Positions 33,233 to 45,505 are shown, counted from the first letter of the stretch. The stretch is 64,000 bases of DNA from Protonemura montana (GCA_947568835.1 OX387609.1:16203208-16267207); one strand, 5' to 3'. Numbers and translations are program-made. Notes: generated by a model from the sequence alone, not told the origin.

Positions 33233-33635
33233 CCTAGGGACAGGAAGTGCGGGTTTTCCGGATGAGTGTAGCGAGCGTTGATTTAAAATGAGAAGAGTTG
33301 TGAAATGCAAGCAGTTTCCAAGATGGACGTCGAGCATGTTCAACCCTTGTACCGGGCCATGCAGTTCGTTGAGTGGGCGGTGCAATTAAAAACTTAAACA
33401 CCTAAATTTTTATGAAAAGAACTCATAATTATTCGTATCCCGGTTCAGTTGAACATTATTTCAGTCTAGCTTCGTTACCATCATTCGCTTGCTGATTCAA
33501 GCTTCTAATGGAAATACCAGAAAAATCAAAAAGCACTGCAACAACCGAATATCTTTTGAGATAACCGGGATTTGAGGAATAGTGACAGACCATTCTGTCC
33601 TGTGGCCATTTGATGAACTCATCCATATGAGTCAC
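33233..33635. other. Unassigned spacer
   Basis: No gene or element recognised. Confidence 0.3.
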
Positions 33636-33790
33636 CTCGGCTTCTTCCCCCTTCAGGGGATCCCTTATCCCAACCCCCGCGAAAACTGGAATATATGTGT
33701 CCAGATAGCTCAGTTGGTAGAGCACCCGACCGGCAATTGGGAGGTCCCGGGTTCTTATCCCGGTTCGGTTGCATACATCTCCAGTCTGGC
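33636..33790 (+). mobile_element. tRNA-derived SINE (second family), copy 2
   Basis: Leader GGGGATCCCTTATCCCAACC, box A TAGCTCAGTTGGTAGAGC and box B-like GGGTTCTTATCC. Fuller than the copy at 2549, which lacks about 15 internal bases. Unrelated in sequence to the 52 bp tRNA-like arrays. Confidence 0.75.
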
Positions 33791-33974
33791 TTCCTTTCCA
33801 ATGAAAACAAATGTTTAAAAACTGAGAAATGGTAGTGACACAATTATTAAATCATCGACTTATTGGTAGTCATGAAATTCAAGTGCAAAAGATTAAGTGC
33901 GATTTCAGAAGCAACAATTGGAGACAAAAATCGAGAAATGCTAGACATTGTGTTAGCACCAAGGCCGTTAGAAT

Positions 33975-34235
33975 CAAATAGAAGCCGGTGGTCACCTTGG
34001 TCTTCGACAGGAGTAGGTTACATGCCAGCACCGGGTTTCCCCTCCTCTCTTCTAGGCTACATGCCGGCACCGGGTTTCCCCTCCTCTCTTCTAGGCTACA
34101 TGCCGGCACCGGGTTTCCCCTCCTCTCTTCTAGGCTAAGTTAGGTTCATCATCACCCACCCGTTAACCGACGCCTTTAGACCAGCGCCACATGACGCGTT
34201 GTCAAAACAATGCGTCGTTAAACCCAACAAATCAA
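33975..34235 (+). mobile_element. 5S-derived SINE, tail only, with 39 bp triplication
   Basis: Starts inside the tail (GAAGCCGGTGGTCACCTTGG) and runs to GCGTCGTTAAACCCAACAAA. The part CATGCCGGCACCGGGTTTCC to TTCTAGG occurs three times (39 bp). No 5S head, so it is 5' truncated. Confidence 0.85.
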
Positions 34236-34544
34236 TCAGACCGACTGGACCCGTGTGCCCCCCCACCCCCCCCCCCCCCCCCCCCTGGGGACTCGCACGC
34301 ACTTCCGCACGCAATTGCAACGCGATTAGAAGTGCGTGAGCATGCGTAAACCCGGTGCTAATTAGCACGAAATTACCCGACAAATGTGTCGAAGCTTGGA
34401 GGTCATTTGTTGGGATTGAGGAGCCTAATCCTTGGGTCATTTCACTCCCTGAAAAACAAAATAGCTACCGAGCGACTCATAAAATACTTCTCATTGGAGT
34501 TTTTGCATGAAACAAATCACATGCTCGATTTTTTTTTTATTATG
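34236..34544. other. Spacer with C tract
   Basis: A C-rich run lies at 34259-34286. Otherwise nothing recognised. Confidence 0.4.
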
Positions 34545-34807
34545 AATACTAAAACCGTCTCAAAAATTGATCCCCAAACGGGATACTCCTTGGATAGATA
34601 TCCGTCATTCTCATTAAATACACTAAACTCGTCTCAAAAAGCTATTGTCTAAGTAGCTCAATTGGTAAGAGCAACACCGGCGACAGGTGAAGTTCGGGGT
34701 CCAAGTAGCTCAATTGGTTAGAGCAACACCCGTGACAGGTGGAGATCAGGGTCCAAGTAGCTCAATTGGTTAGAGCAACACCCGCGACAGGTGGAGATCA
34801 GGGTCCA
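34545..34807 (+). mobile_element. Rearranged tRNA-like element with three units
   Basis: Two CGTCTCAAAAA motifs face the same way (34557 and 34629), then three 52 bp tRNA-like units (34645-34805). It lacks a B box and runs directly into the 49 bp array. Confidence 0.75.
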
Positions 34808-35625
34808 TGGAATATCTGTGCAAGCTTTATCTGTGGTAGTCTTTGCCTCATAAGGATGGAATATCTGTGAAAGCTTTATCTGTGCTAGTCTTTGCCTCAT
34901 AAGGATGGAATATCTGTGCAAGCTTTATCTGTGGCAGTCTTTGCCTCATAAGGATGGAATATCTGTTCAAGCTTTATCAGTGGTAGTCTTTGCCTCATAA
35001 GGATGGAATATCTGTGCAAGCTTTTTCTGTGGTAGTCTTTGCCTCACAAGGATGGAATATCTGTGCAAGCTTAATCTGTGCTATTCTTTGTCTCATAAGG
35101 ATGGAATATCTGTGCAAGCTTTATCTGTGGTAGTCTTTGCCTCATAAGGATGGAATATCTGTGCAAGCTTTATCTGTGCTAGTCTTTGCCTCATAAGGAT
35201 GGAATATCTGTGCAAGCTTTATCTGTGGTAGTCTTTGCCTCATAAGGATGGAATATCTGTGCAAGCTTTATCTGTGCTAGTCTTTGTCTCATAAGGATGG
35301 AATATCTGTGCAAGCTTTATCTGTGCTAGTCTTTGCTTCATAAGGATGGAATATCTGTGCAAGCTTTATCTGTGGTAGTCTTTGCCTCATAAGGATGGAC
35401 TATCTGTGCAAGCTTTATCTGTGGTAGTCTTTGCCTCATAAGGATGGAATATCCGTGCAAGCTTTATCTGTGGTAGTCTTTGCTTCATAAGGATGGAATA
35501 TCTGTGCAAGCTTTATCTGTGGTAGTCTTTGTCTCATAAGGATGGAATATCTGTGCAAGCTTTATCTGTGCTAGTCTTTGCCTCATAAGGATGGAATATC
35601 TGTGCAAGCTTTATCCGTGGTTGCC
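34808..35625. repeat. 49 bp minisatellite
   Basis: About 16.7 units of ATCTGTGCAAGCTTTATCTG followed by TGGTAGTCTTTGCCTCATAA and GGATGGAAT. It starts exactly at the end of a tRNA-like unit. Confidence 0.97.
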
Positions 35626-36092
35626 TTGCCACAGGAATAAAGACTAGAGGAGTTTATTTCTCGCCAGTGCGGCACCACACGTGATATGCTAAGGTCCCAA
35701 GATTATCGCTCGCAACATTATCAAGCTGTTGTCACCGCCTTGCGAGTTCCCACCGCACGGCGACGGCAGCGCGCCTGGCGTTTGACGGCGGAAATTAATG
35801 AACATTTAGAAGGCGCAGCGCGCGGCGGCTGGCATCACGTTCGACCCCCCGCCGGCTCACATCGCTCACTACGTGCGTGTGGAAGGGGAAGGGCGGAGTA
35901 GGGCTAAAGTTTAAAAAAATACAGCGAAATTTCGAGCAACGGGTTGAATTAAATGCTGGAATTTCATTCGATTAATCTTCGCGTTCTACCCCAAATATAA
36001 TCTAAAGTTGCTACCCGTTAAATATAACAAAAGCTAAGCTGTACCATCAGCCTGACATTCCTCGACAGCCAATAGACCGAAGCAACAGAGAC
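35626..36092. other. Spacer with a CpG-rich segment
   Basis: The CpG-rich part, 35690-35900, has an open plus frame of 71 residues, arginine-rich with no recognised domain. I do not call a gene. Confidence 0.25.
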
Positions 36093-37190
36093 AGCCAACA
36101 CATTGTGTCAAAGAGACAAGGCTAAGCGGTGGCCGGTCCTTGGTGCTGTTGGACAGGAGCAGCCAACACAGTGTGTCAAAGTGACAAGGCTAAGCAGTGG
36201 CCGATCCTTGGTGCTGTTGGACAGGAGCAGCCAACACAGTGTGTCAAAGTGACAAGACTAAGCGGTGGCCGGTCCTTGGTGCTGTTGGACAGGAGCAGCC
36301 AACACAGTGTGTCAATTGTCAAAGAGACAAGGCTAAGCGGTAGCTGGTCCTTGGTGCTGTTGGACAGGAGCAGCCAACACAGTGTGTCAAAGTGACAAGG
36401 CTAAGCGGTGGCCGGTCCTTGGTGCTGTTGGACAGGAGCAGCCAACACAGTGTGTCAAAGTGACAAGGCTAAGCGGTGGCCGGTTCTTGGTGCTGTTGGT
36501 CAGGAGCAGCCTGCACAGTGTGTCAAAGTGACAAGGCTAAGCAGTGGCCGATCTTTGGTGCTGTTGGACAGGAGCAGCCAACACAGTGTGTCAAAGTGAC
36601 AAGGCTAAGCGGTGGCCGGTCCTTGGTGCTGTTGGACAGGAGCAGCCAACACAGTGTGTCAAAGTGACAAGGCTAAGCGGTGGCCGGTCCTTGGTGCTGT
36701 TGGACAGGAGCAGCCAACACAGTGTGTCAAAGTGACAAGGCTAAGCAGTGGCCGATCTTTGGTGCTGTTGGACAGGAGCAGCCAACACAGTGTGTCAAAG
36801 TGACAAGGCTAAGCGGTGGCCGGTCCTTGGTGCTGTTGGACAGGAGCAGCCAACACAGTGTGTCAAAGAGACAAGACTAAGCGGTGGCTGGTCCTTGGTG
36901 CTGTTGGACAGGAGCAGCCAACACAGTGTGTCAAAGTGACAAGGCTAAGCGGTGGCCGGTCCTTGGTGCTGTTGGACAGGAGCAGCCAACACAGTGTGTC
37001 AAAGTGACAAGGCTAAGTGGTGGCCGATCCTTGGTGCTGTTGGACAGGAGCAGCCAACACAGTGTGTCAAAGTGACAAGGCTAAGCGGTGGCTGGTCCTT
37101 GGTGCTGTTGGACAGGAGCAGCCAACACAGTGTGTCAAAGTGACAAGGCTAAGCAGTGGCCGATCCTTGGTGCTGTTGTACAGGACCAGC
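36093..37190 (+). repeat. 68 bp minisatellite (plus), copy 2
   Basis: About 16 units of the same 68 bp sequence as 14358-15630. One unit has a short AATTGTCAAAG insertion near 36315. The array ends at CAGGACCAGCATGTTACC, a diverged form of the SINE tail junction. Confidence 0.95.
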
Positions 37191-37588
37191 ATGTTACCCC
37201 TTGGGGGCCCTGGCACGCGTACAAAAGGCCCGAGTTCGGTCCCGGCGGGAGTCCTGTGTCCGATCGCGGCGATGAATTATTTGCCAGTGTCTCGCACCAC
37301 GCACTGGCCTAGGTCACGCACCCCCCTCTCCTGGGGGTACGAACGTGACGTACCCGTGGGAAGGGAGTGGGGGGTGTCAGTTTAACGGGCTCATAAATTA
37401 TTGGCACTGTTTATTGGTTGCCATGGCAGTAGAAACACGGCGCCAGCTAATTTCTCGTATAGCAGGCGGTGGCTAGAGGCAAGGGTGTCCAAATGTTAAC
37501 AACCACTTTGTCTTAATGTACTGCCTGGAATTTTGAATAGTTTTTGAAGTTTTTTTTCCCGGTTTTTTGTCTCTTGATGTCATTTCAG

Positions 37589-37641
37589 TGGAGTTTTCTC
37601 CCAAGAAAAGATATCCCAGGTTCATGTAACTGTGGCCTGGT
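37589..37641 (+). other. Splice-bounded segment, possible exon
   Basis: Acceptor CTTGATGTCATTTCAG and donor CTGGT|GTAAGT enclose 53 bp open in two frames. No family recognised. It may be the exon before 38041, with a half MITE between them. Confidence 0.2.
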
Positions 37642-37695
37642 GTAAGTTGACCTGCAAGGCATCGAACCTGGACCCCGTTTAGTTGACACCTATAC

Positions 37696-37946
37696 CGTTA
37701 AGTGTAGGTTCTAGGTAGAGAAACAACGTCAATGTTACTGTCTCTGCGTGAAAGATGGCCGCCAAATGACTACCTTACCGACAAAAATGCAGAGTACCGG
37801 AACATCACGTTAAGTGGAGCCACTGTCGTATGAAATTTAATTTCGATATTTCTCGTAGATTAACTCGCTTTTGAGACTTTTCATGCTCAAAAAATCTCCA
37901 TCAATGTTTACCTCAACGATTGATAAACACGTAACGATATTAAAAA
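37696..37946 (+). mobile_element. Foldback MITE, left half
   Basis: Starts CGTTAAGTGTAGGTTCTAGG and stops at the core (CACGTAACGATATTAAAA). The complementary half is at 19411-19662. The two halves break at nearly the same core position. Confidence 0.85.
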
Positions 37947-38040
37947 CCAGCTGCGTCTGACAGCTCGGATTGGATTAATTTTGTTACGCTAGGATGACCC
38001 ATGTGACTTGATTCTAATGGAGTTTGTTATTTTCTTGCAG

Positions 38041-38127
38041 ACGCAGAATACCAATCGGCGGTCTGAGGTCCAAACAGTGGCGGTCTGAGGTCCAAACAGT
38101 GGCGGTCTGAGGTCCAAACAGTGGCAG
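38041..38127 (+). other. Splice-bounded segment with triplicated 22 bp
   Basis: A very good acceptor (TTGTTATTTTCTTGCAG) and donor (GTGGCAG|GTGAGT) bound 87 bp. The 22 bp stretch CGGTCTGAGGTCCAAACAGT is present three times, and every frame then contains a stop. With one copy, TQNTNRRSEVQTVA would be open. So this is either a damaged coding exon or a non-coding exon. Confidence 0.35.
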
Positions 38128-38630
38128 GTGAGTGCGTTCTGTTATTAAATTCTTATTTAAAACTGAGTCCCGAAGTTTGGAACTTGCTGGTCTTGAGTTG
38201 CCAGCCACTCACATGCTGGGAAATGCTGGGAAAACTGTTTTCCACGGGAGGAAGCAGATTTCCTTGGAAAAATAATTCCTACTAAGTAAAAATATATACA
38301 TGAGTCGAACAAAACAAAAAAACAGCGAAAAATGCCTTCACTGCGTTGAGTTTCGATATCCGTACTAAACAGCTGTTTTTTGTCAGCTTAGCAGGCTTTT
38401 GTTTGAATCAACCTTCGCTCGCTCGTGCAACGGCCTGGCTGTGACACGAGTTAACAAAAGAGAAACAGCGATACTCAACGCTTATCTTCTACAGATAATT
38501 GTCTGATTATTTCTTTAATTAATTTCGTTCATGTCCCGAGCAAGCACGGGCCACTATTTTGCTGCGTGTTTCCCGTTTCTTTGCGCGGTTGACCTTTGAA
38601 ATAAACGTTCGGTATGCAAAACCAAACTCA
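38128..38630. other. Unassigned spacer
   Basis: No gene recognised. Confidence 0.3.
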
Positions 38631-40120
38631 AACCGAACCAAACCGAACCAAACCGAACAAAACCGAACAAAACCGAACCAAACCGAACCAAACCGAACCA
38701 AACCGAACCAAACCCAGCCAAACCGAACCAAACCGAACCAAACCGAACCAAACCGAACCAAACCCAGCCAAACCGAACCAAACCCAGCCAAACCGAACCA
38801 AACCGAACCAAACCGAACCAAACCGAACCAAACCCAGCCAAACCGAACCAAACCCAGCCAAACCGAACCAAACCCAGCCAAACCGAACCAAACCCAGCCA
38901 AACCGAACCAAACCGAACCAAACCCAGCCAAACCGAACCAAACCCAGCCAAACCGAACCAAACCGAACCAAACCGAACCAAACCGAACCAAACCCAGCCA
39001 AACCGAACCAAACCGAACCAAACCGAACCAAAACCAGCCAAACCGAACCAAACCCAGCCAAACCAAACCAAACCGAACCAAACCGAACCAAACCGAACCA
39101 AACCGAACCAAACCAAACCAAACCCAGCCAAACCGAACCAAACCGAACCAAACCCAGCCAAACCGAACTAAACCGAACCAAACCGAACTAAACCGAACCA
39201 AACCGAACCAAACCGAACCAAACCAAACCAAACCCAGCCAAACCGAACCAAACCGAACCAAACCCAGCCAAACCGAACCAAACCGAACCAAACCAAACCA
39301 AACCGAACCAAACCAAACCAAACCGAACCAAACCGAACCAAACCGAACCAAACCGAACCAAACCGAACCAAACCCAGCCAAACCGAACCAAACCGAACCA
39401 AACCGAACCAAACCGAACCAAACCCAGCCAAACCGAACCAAACCGAACCAAACCGAACCAAACCGAACCAAACCGAACCAAACCGAACCAAACCCAGCCA
39501 AACCGAACCAAACCCAGCCAAACCGAACCAAACCCAGCCAAACCGAACCAAACCGAACCAAACCGAACCAAACCGAACCAAACCGAACCAAACCAAACCA
39601 AACCGAACCAAACCGAGCCAAACCGAACCAAACCCAGCCAAACCCAGCCAAACCCAGCCAAACCCAGCCAAACCCAGCCAAACCCAGCCAAACCCATCCA
39701 AACCGAACCAAACCCAGCCAAACCGAACCAAACCGAACCAAACCCAGCCAAACCGAACCAAACCGAACCAAACCGAACCAAACCGAACCAAACCGAACCA
39801 AACCGAACCAAACCGAACCAAACCGAACCAAACCGAACCAAACCGAGCCAAACCGAACCAAACCGAACTAAACCGAACCAAACCCAGCCAAACCGAACCA
39901 AACCCAGCCAAACCGAACCAAACCGAACCAAACCGAACCAAACCCAGCCAAACCGAACCAAACCCAGCCAAACCCAGCCAAACCGAACCAAACCCAGCCA
40001 AACCGAACCAAACCGAACCAAACCGAACCAAACCGAACCAAACCCAGCCAAACCGAACCAAACCGAACCAAACCGAACCAAACCGAACCAAACCCAGCCA
40101 AACCGAACCAAACCGAACCA
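38631..40120. repeat. 10 bp two-word array, 149 units
   Basis: Exactly 1490 bp of 10 bp units in unbroken register. Two main words, AACCGAACCA and AACCCAGCCA, with a few single-base variants (AACCAAACCA, AACCGAACTA, AACCGAACAA). No insertion or deletion is seen in the whole array. Long frames on both strands are artefacts. Confidence 0.98.
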
Positions 40121-40689
40121 AACACTTGATCAATCAATCAATCTCAAGCATCGAACAAATCTGTATTATGTCGGCCACATTTCAGTTTGCATTGATAGTT
40201 GAATGGCTGTGAATGTTGTGAGCGGTGATTGGCCAGGGCGACAGGGAGAGGGGGGGAGGGAGAGGGGCGACATGGAGAGGGGTTGGTGGGGGGAGGGGGA
40301 GGGGAGGGGGGATAATGTGGTAGGTGGGTGGAGAAGTGGCAAGTTATTATTAGAGAGAATCAAGATAAGTTATTGTACAACTAAAACGAGGTCAAGGGAA
40401 TCTACGACCACAATGCAATTGATTTCTGAATTTTCCTTCGGAATCGTCCGTAACCCGCGCTTTTTTTTGCTAAACTCGTTCAACTTTATGCGTCCATTCT
40501 TCGGCAGGGAGAGACAAAGAGAGAAAAGTAGAGAGAGAGAGAGAGAGAGGTTATAGATTCTTGCAACCGCGAAGCGCAGTGTTCCCAGTGTTCCCTAGGG
40601 ACCAAACGAATGATCTTGCCCACATTTCACGGCTAGAAGACCGGCTTCGATTCCCAGAATGTGATTTCTCAGCTAAGTGATTAATGAAC
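40121..40689. other. Spacer with purine-rich tracts
   Basis: (AATC)n at 40124-40143, a G/GA-rich stretch at 40239-40312 and (GA)n at 40528-40549. No gene recognised. Confidence 0.5.
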
Positions 40690-40792
40690 GCCCCACAAAC
40701 AGGATTAGCGCTCCATGAGGGTGGAGGAGTCCACGTCAGGGTGGAGGAGTCCACATCAGGGTGGGTTCTTGGCACGTTGCAAGCACAGCCTT

Positions 40793-41625
40793 GGTGTGGT
40801 TCATACCCCACGACCTCCAGGCAAGGCTGGGACATGGGACATGGAACATGGGGGCAGGGTCAAGGCAAGGCTAAGACATGGGACATGGGACATGGGGGCA
40901 ACGTTCAGGCAAGGCTGGGACACGAGGCCATGGACACGAGGGCAGGATCTAGGCAAGGCTGGGACACGAGACATGGGACATGAGAGCAGGGTCCAGGCAA
41001 GGCTGGAACATGGGACATGGGACATAGGACATGGGGGCAGGGTCCAGGCAAGGCTGGGACATGGGACATAGGGGCAGGGTCCAGGCAAAGCTGGGACATG
41101 GGAAATGGGACATGGGGGCAGGGTCAAGGCAAGGCTAAGACATGGGACATGGGACATGGGACATGGGACATGGGACATGGGACATGGGACATGGGACATG
41201 GGACATGGGGGCAGCGTTCAGGCAACGCTGGGACACGAGGCATGGGACACGAGGGCAGGATCTAGGCAAGGCTGGGACACGAGACATGGGACATGAGGGC
41301 AGGGTCCAGGCAAGGCTGGGACATGGGACATGGGACACGAGACATGGGACATGGGGGCAGGGTCCAGGCAAGGCTGGGACACGGGACATGGGACATGGGG
41401 GCAGGGTCCAGGCAAGGCTGGGACACGGGACATGGGACATGGGGGCAGGGTCCAGGCAAGGCTGGGACACAGGACATGGGACATGGGGGCAGCGTCCAGG
41501 CAAGGCTGGGACACGGGACATGGGACATGGGGGCAGGGTCCAGGCAAGGCTGAGACATGGGACATGGGACATGGGACATGGGGGCAGCGTTCAGGCAAGG
41601 CTGGGACACGAGACATGGGACGTAA
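40793..41625 (-). repeat. 37 bp minisatellite with shared flank, copy 2
   Basis: Same 37 bp unit as 16190-16490 but inverted, about 20 units. The flank at 40793-40829 matches that at 16124 (inverted). Nested 7 bp expansion at 41140-41210. Confidence 0.93.
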
Positions 41626-42544
41626 AGTCAATTAAAATAATAGTAAGAAATCAAAGGAGTTTTTCAGTTAATTACACTTGTGTATTACATTACGTCACTT
41701 GTGCACCGCCCCTTGGAACAAATGTTGGGCGTTGTTTCCGTGAGTTTCGCGAAGGCGTTGCACATCCGAGGTTAAGCAACATTTTGTCCTGCGTTTTGTT
41801 GGATTAGAGACCAGCAGGTTTCAGCTGCATTCGCTTCGACAGCTTGGGTAAACAAGTTCCCTGTTGCTATGGGAATAGGGTTGTCATACGTCCCGCATCT
41901 CACTCAAATGTCCCGCTCGATCGTAATTTTCTTTAAAAAAATTGCGAAATCGAACGTTGCATTTGCATTGTTCCTTATAAATAGCTAATTGTTTCTCTAA
42001 TTGTGCCAATGACATTATGATTGTACGTGAACTGTCACCAACACAAAAATTAAAAAATCTGTCATAAAATATAGATATTTTTTAAATAGTTATGCAAATT
42101 ATACCTAAATTTCCTGCTAAGAAATTGAAAGTTGATACATAAATATGACTAAGGATTTCAAGTGCCAAGAAAAACCTTAATAACTCTAAAACACGTAAAT
42201 TTGCTGAAAATGGCCCTCAAATCCTGTTCCCACATCCACACCATTATTTTTTGGGGGGCCATGTCTGTCCCCCGAGCCTCCCCGACCAGGTAGCTTTTAA
42301 GCTGCGTCAATTTCCAGTGGCTCTGGATAAATTATATTGACGTCTTTGAAATATATTGAGATTGCAAATCATCGATGCAATGATCAAGATTTGTTCAGTT
42401 TCTTCGCTGCTGACGTCACAGTTCAACCATTTCTTAATCCCAAAAATCCGCCCGCAATATTTTAATTATGTCCAGTTCCATATAAAACTGAGCAGTAAAC
42501 ATCGAGTCATTTGTTTCTTTTGATCATATTTCAAAGAAAAACTC
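41626..42544. other. AT-rich spacer
   Basis: No gene recognised. One TGACGTCA lies near 42411. Confidence 0.3.
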
Positions 42545-43705
42545 AGTGGACCCTGCCCCCATGTCCCATTCCCAGCTTTGCCTGGACCCTGCCCCCATGT
42601 CCCATGTCCCAGCTTTGCCTGGACCCTGCCCCCATGTCCCATGTCTCGTGTCCCAGCCTTGCCTGGACCCTGCCCTCATGTCCCATGTCCAAGCCTTGTC
42701 TGGACCCTGCCCCCATGTCCCATGTCCCAGCCTTGCCTGGACCCTGCCCCCATGTCCCATGTCCCAGCTTTGCCTGGACCCTGCCCCCATGTCCCATGTC
42801 CCAGCTTTGCCTGGACCCTGCCCCCATGTCCCATGTCCCAGCTTTGCCTGGACCCTGCCCCCATGTCCCATGTCTCGTGTCCTAGCCTTGCCTGGACCCT
42901 GCCCCCATGTCCCATGTCCCAGCCTTGCCTGGACCCTGCCCCCATGTCCCATGTCCCAGCCTTGCCTGGACCCTGCCACCATGTCCCATGTCCCAGCCTT
43001 GCTTGGACCCTGCCCCCATGTCCCATGTCCTGTGTCCCAGCCTTGCCTGGACCCTGCCCCCATGTCCCATGTCCCATGTCCCAGCCTTGCCTGGACCCTG
43101 CCCCCATGTCCCATGTCCCATGTCTTAGCCTTGCCTGGACCCTGCCCCCATGTCCCATGTCCTGTGTCCAAGCCTTGCCTGGATCCTGCCCCATGTCCCA
43201 TGTCCCAGCCTTGCCTGAACGCTGCCCCTATGTCCCATGTCCCAGCTTTGCCTGGACCCTGCCCCCATGTCCCATGTCTCGTGTCCTAGCCTTGCCTGGA
43301 CCCTGCCCCCATGTCCCATGTCCCATATCCCAGTCTTGCCTGGACCCTGCCCCCATGTCCCATGTCCCATATCCCAGCCTTGCCTGGACCCTGCCCTCAT
43401 GTCCCATGTCACGTGTCCCAGCCTTGCCTGGACCCTGCCCCCATGTCCCATGTCCCATGTCCCTGCCCCCATGTCCCATGTCCCATGATCCAGGTCTATG
43501 TCCCATGTCCATGTCCCATGTCCCATGTCCCATGTCCCATGTCCCATGTCCCATGTCACATGTCCCATGTCCCATGTCCCATGTCCCATGTCCCATGTAC
43601 CATGTCCCATGTCCCATGTCCCATGTCCCATGTCCCATGTCCCATGTCTCATGTCCCAGCCTTGCCTGGACGCTGCCCCCATGTCCCATGTCCCATGTCC
43701 CATAT
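42545..43705 (+). repeat. 37 bp minisatellite, copy 3
   Basis: About 28 units in plus orientation, with a 7 bp CCATGTC expansion at 43495-43655. Together with 40793-41625 it forms an inverted pair of arrays 0.9 kb apart. Confidence 0.95.
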
Positions 43706-44103
43706 TAAAATTAATTACTAAGTTAAAATTACCGAAATTTTAAATTACTAAAATTACTAAATTTCTAAATTACTAAATTCCCCTACGTTTTGTAACATGT
43801 ACCTGTTACTTCTTCAAGTGTTAGAGCAGTCCTTACAATTTTCCGATTGTCACTGTCACTAAGATCAGTGACAGTGAGATTACACAAATCGAAATGAAAT
43901 GTAACAGATATTGCTTTCCGGGTTCAATTTCTCTTCATTTTATGGGAAATTGTCGAGATTTATGTTAACATGATCTGCAAAAAATGTCCTGCGTACATTT
44001 GCGCATGACGGCATTACATGCAATTTTCTGTTTAATTCTTGCATTTTGAGGTAGTTTGAATTTTTCGCACACTTTTAGCTACGAATCAGGACTGCAAACT
44101 TAC
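43706..44103. other. AT-rich spacer
   Basis: Nothing recognised. Confidence 0.3.
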
Positions 44104-44145
44104 CTTAAAGTCAGCTGAGTCGCCTCGTTCACTCGCCAAGCGTTG
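44104..44145 (-). CDS. Candidate minus-strand exon, possibly of the kinase gene
   Basis: A consensus donor TTTAAG|GTAAGT and an acceptor CTCCGTTGCTAG bound 42 bp reading QRLASERGDSADFK, phase 0 at both ends. In pseudouridine-5'-phosphate glycosidases a similar stretch precedes a V/C-SRRDL motif. So it could be an upstream exon of a bifunctional glycosidase-kinase gene ending in the exons at 3717 and 1026. This is speculative: I found no SRRDL exon, and 40 kb separates them. Confidence 0.25.
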
Positions 44146-44540
44146 CTAGCAACGGAGACCGACAAGACTCGAACCCAGAGCATCGATCCTCGATGACGTC
44201 ACCTGTTCGCGTGACGTATTGTCGACCTTGGGAACCGGGAAGCGAACCCGGGACGCAAATAGCCTGGCTTTTGAAGGAGTGGGGGGGGGGGGGGGGGGTG
44301 ATAGTTTGATGACACGGCGTCCTGGTCATGACGCACCTCCTTGCATTGCAATGCAGACTTTACCAGTGGCGGCAGGTCGTGCCAGGCAAGCTAACACTGC
44401 CCAGGAGTATCTTGTCCTTCTTTCCCCTCCACACCGCCGTTAGTAGATAATATTTTCAGCGTTCACCTCGAGGAAACTGATGTTGCATGAATCACTTGGT
44501 GACATCAAACTTCAACGACTTACAGACGGGCAAATAAGAC
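44146..44540. other. Spacer with G tract
   Basis: Contains a B-box-like sequence (GGGTTCGAGTC on minus, near 44170), a TGACGTCA near 44195 and a G run at 44280-44299. No gene recognised. Confidence 0.4.
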
Positions 44541-45505
44541 TGATCTCAAATAACCTGGATAGAGCATAGGATCCAGCCAGCTGATCTCAAATACCCTGGA
44601 TAGAGCATAGGATCCAGCCGGCTGATCTCAAATAACCTGGATAGAGCATAGGATCCAGCCAGCTGATCTCAAATAACCTGGATAGAGCATAGGATCTAGC
44701 CAGCTGATCTCAAATAACCTGGATAGAGCATAGGATCCAGTCAGCTGATCTCAAATAACCTGGATAGAGTATAGGATCCAGCCAGCTGATCTCAAATAAC
44801 CTGGATAGAGTATAAAATCCAGCCAGCTGATCTCAAATAACCTGGATAGAGCATAGGATCCAGTCAGCTGATCTCAAATAACCTGGATAGAGCATAGGAT
44901 CCAGCCAGCTGATCTTAAATAACCTGGATAGAGCATAGGATCCAGCCAGCTGATATCAAATAACCTGGACAGAGCATAGGATCCAGCCAGCTGGTCTCAA
45001 ATAACATGGATAGAGCATAGGATCCAGCCAGCTGATCTCAAATAACCTGGATAGAGCATAGGATCTAGCCAGCTGATCTCAAATAACCTGGATAGAGCAT
45101 AGGATCCAGCCAGCTGATCTTAAATAACCTGGTTAGAGCATAGGATCCAGCCAGCTGATATCAAATAACCTGGACAGAGCATAGGATCCAGCCAGCTGGT
45201 CTCAAATAACATGGATAGAGCAGAGGATCCAGCCAGCTGATCTCAAATAACCTGGATAGAGCATAGGATCCAGCCAGCTGATCTCAAATAACCTGGATAG
45301 AGCATAGGATCCAGCCAGCTGATCTCAAATAACCTGGATAGAGCATAGGATCCAGCCAGCTGATCTCAAATAACCTGGATAGAGCATAGGATCCAGCCAG
45401 CTGATCTCAAATCACCTGGATAGAGCATAGGATTCAGCCAGCTGATCTCAAATCACCTGGATAGAGCATAGGATTCAGCCAGCTGATCTCAAATAGCCTG
45501 GATAG
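44541..45505 (-). repeat. 41 bp minisatellite (minus)
   Basis: About 23.5 units of the 41 bp repeat at 19671-20735 in inverted orientation. A block with TGGTCTCAAATAACATGG variants occurs twice (near 44990 and 45200), evidence of a block duplication. Confidence 0.97.

Noticed and set aside
38554-40137. Several long frames rich in FGSVWFGLV or KPNQTEPNRT
   Set aside because: By-products of the 10 bp array, open on both strands and in several frames, with no independent coding signal.
40801-43721. Proline-rich frames (MSHVP / LDPAP) on both strands
   Set aside because: The 37 bp array; frames exist on both strands and stop at array edges.
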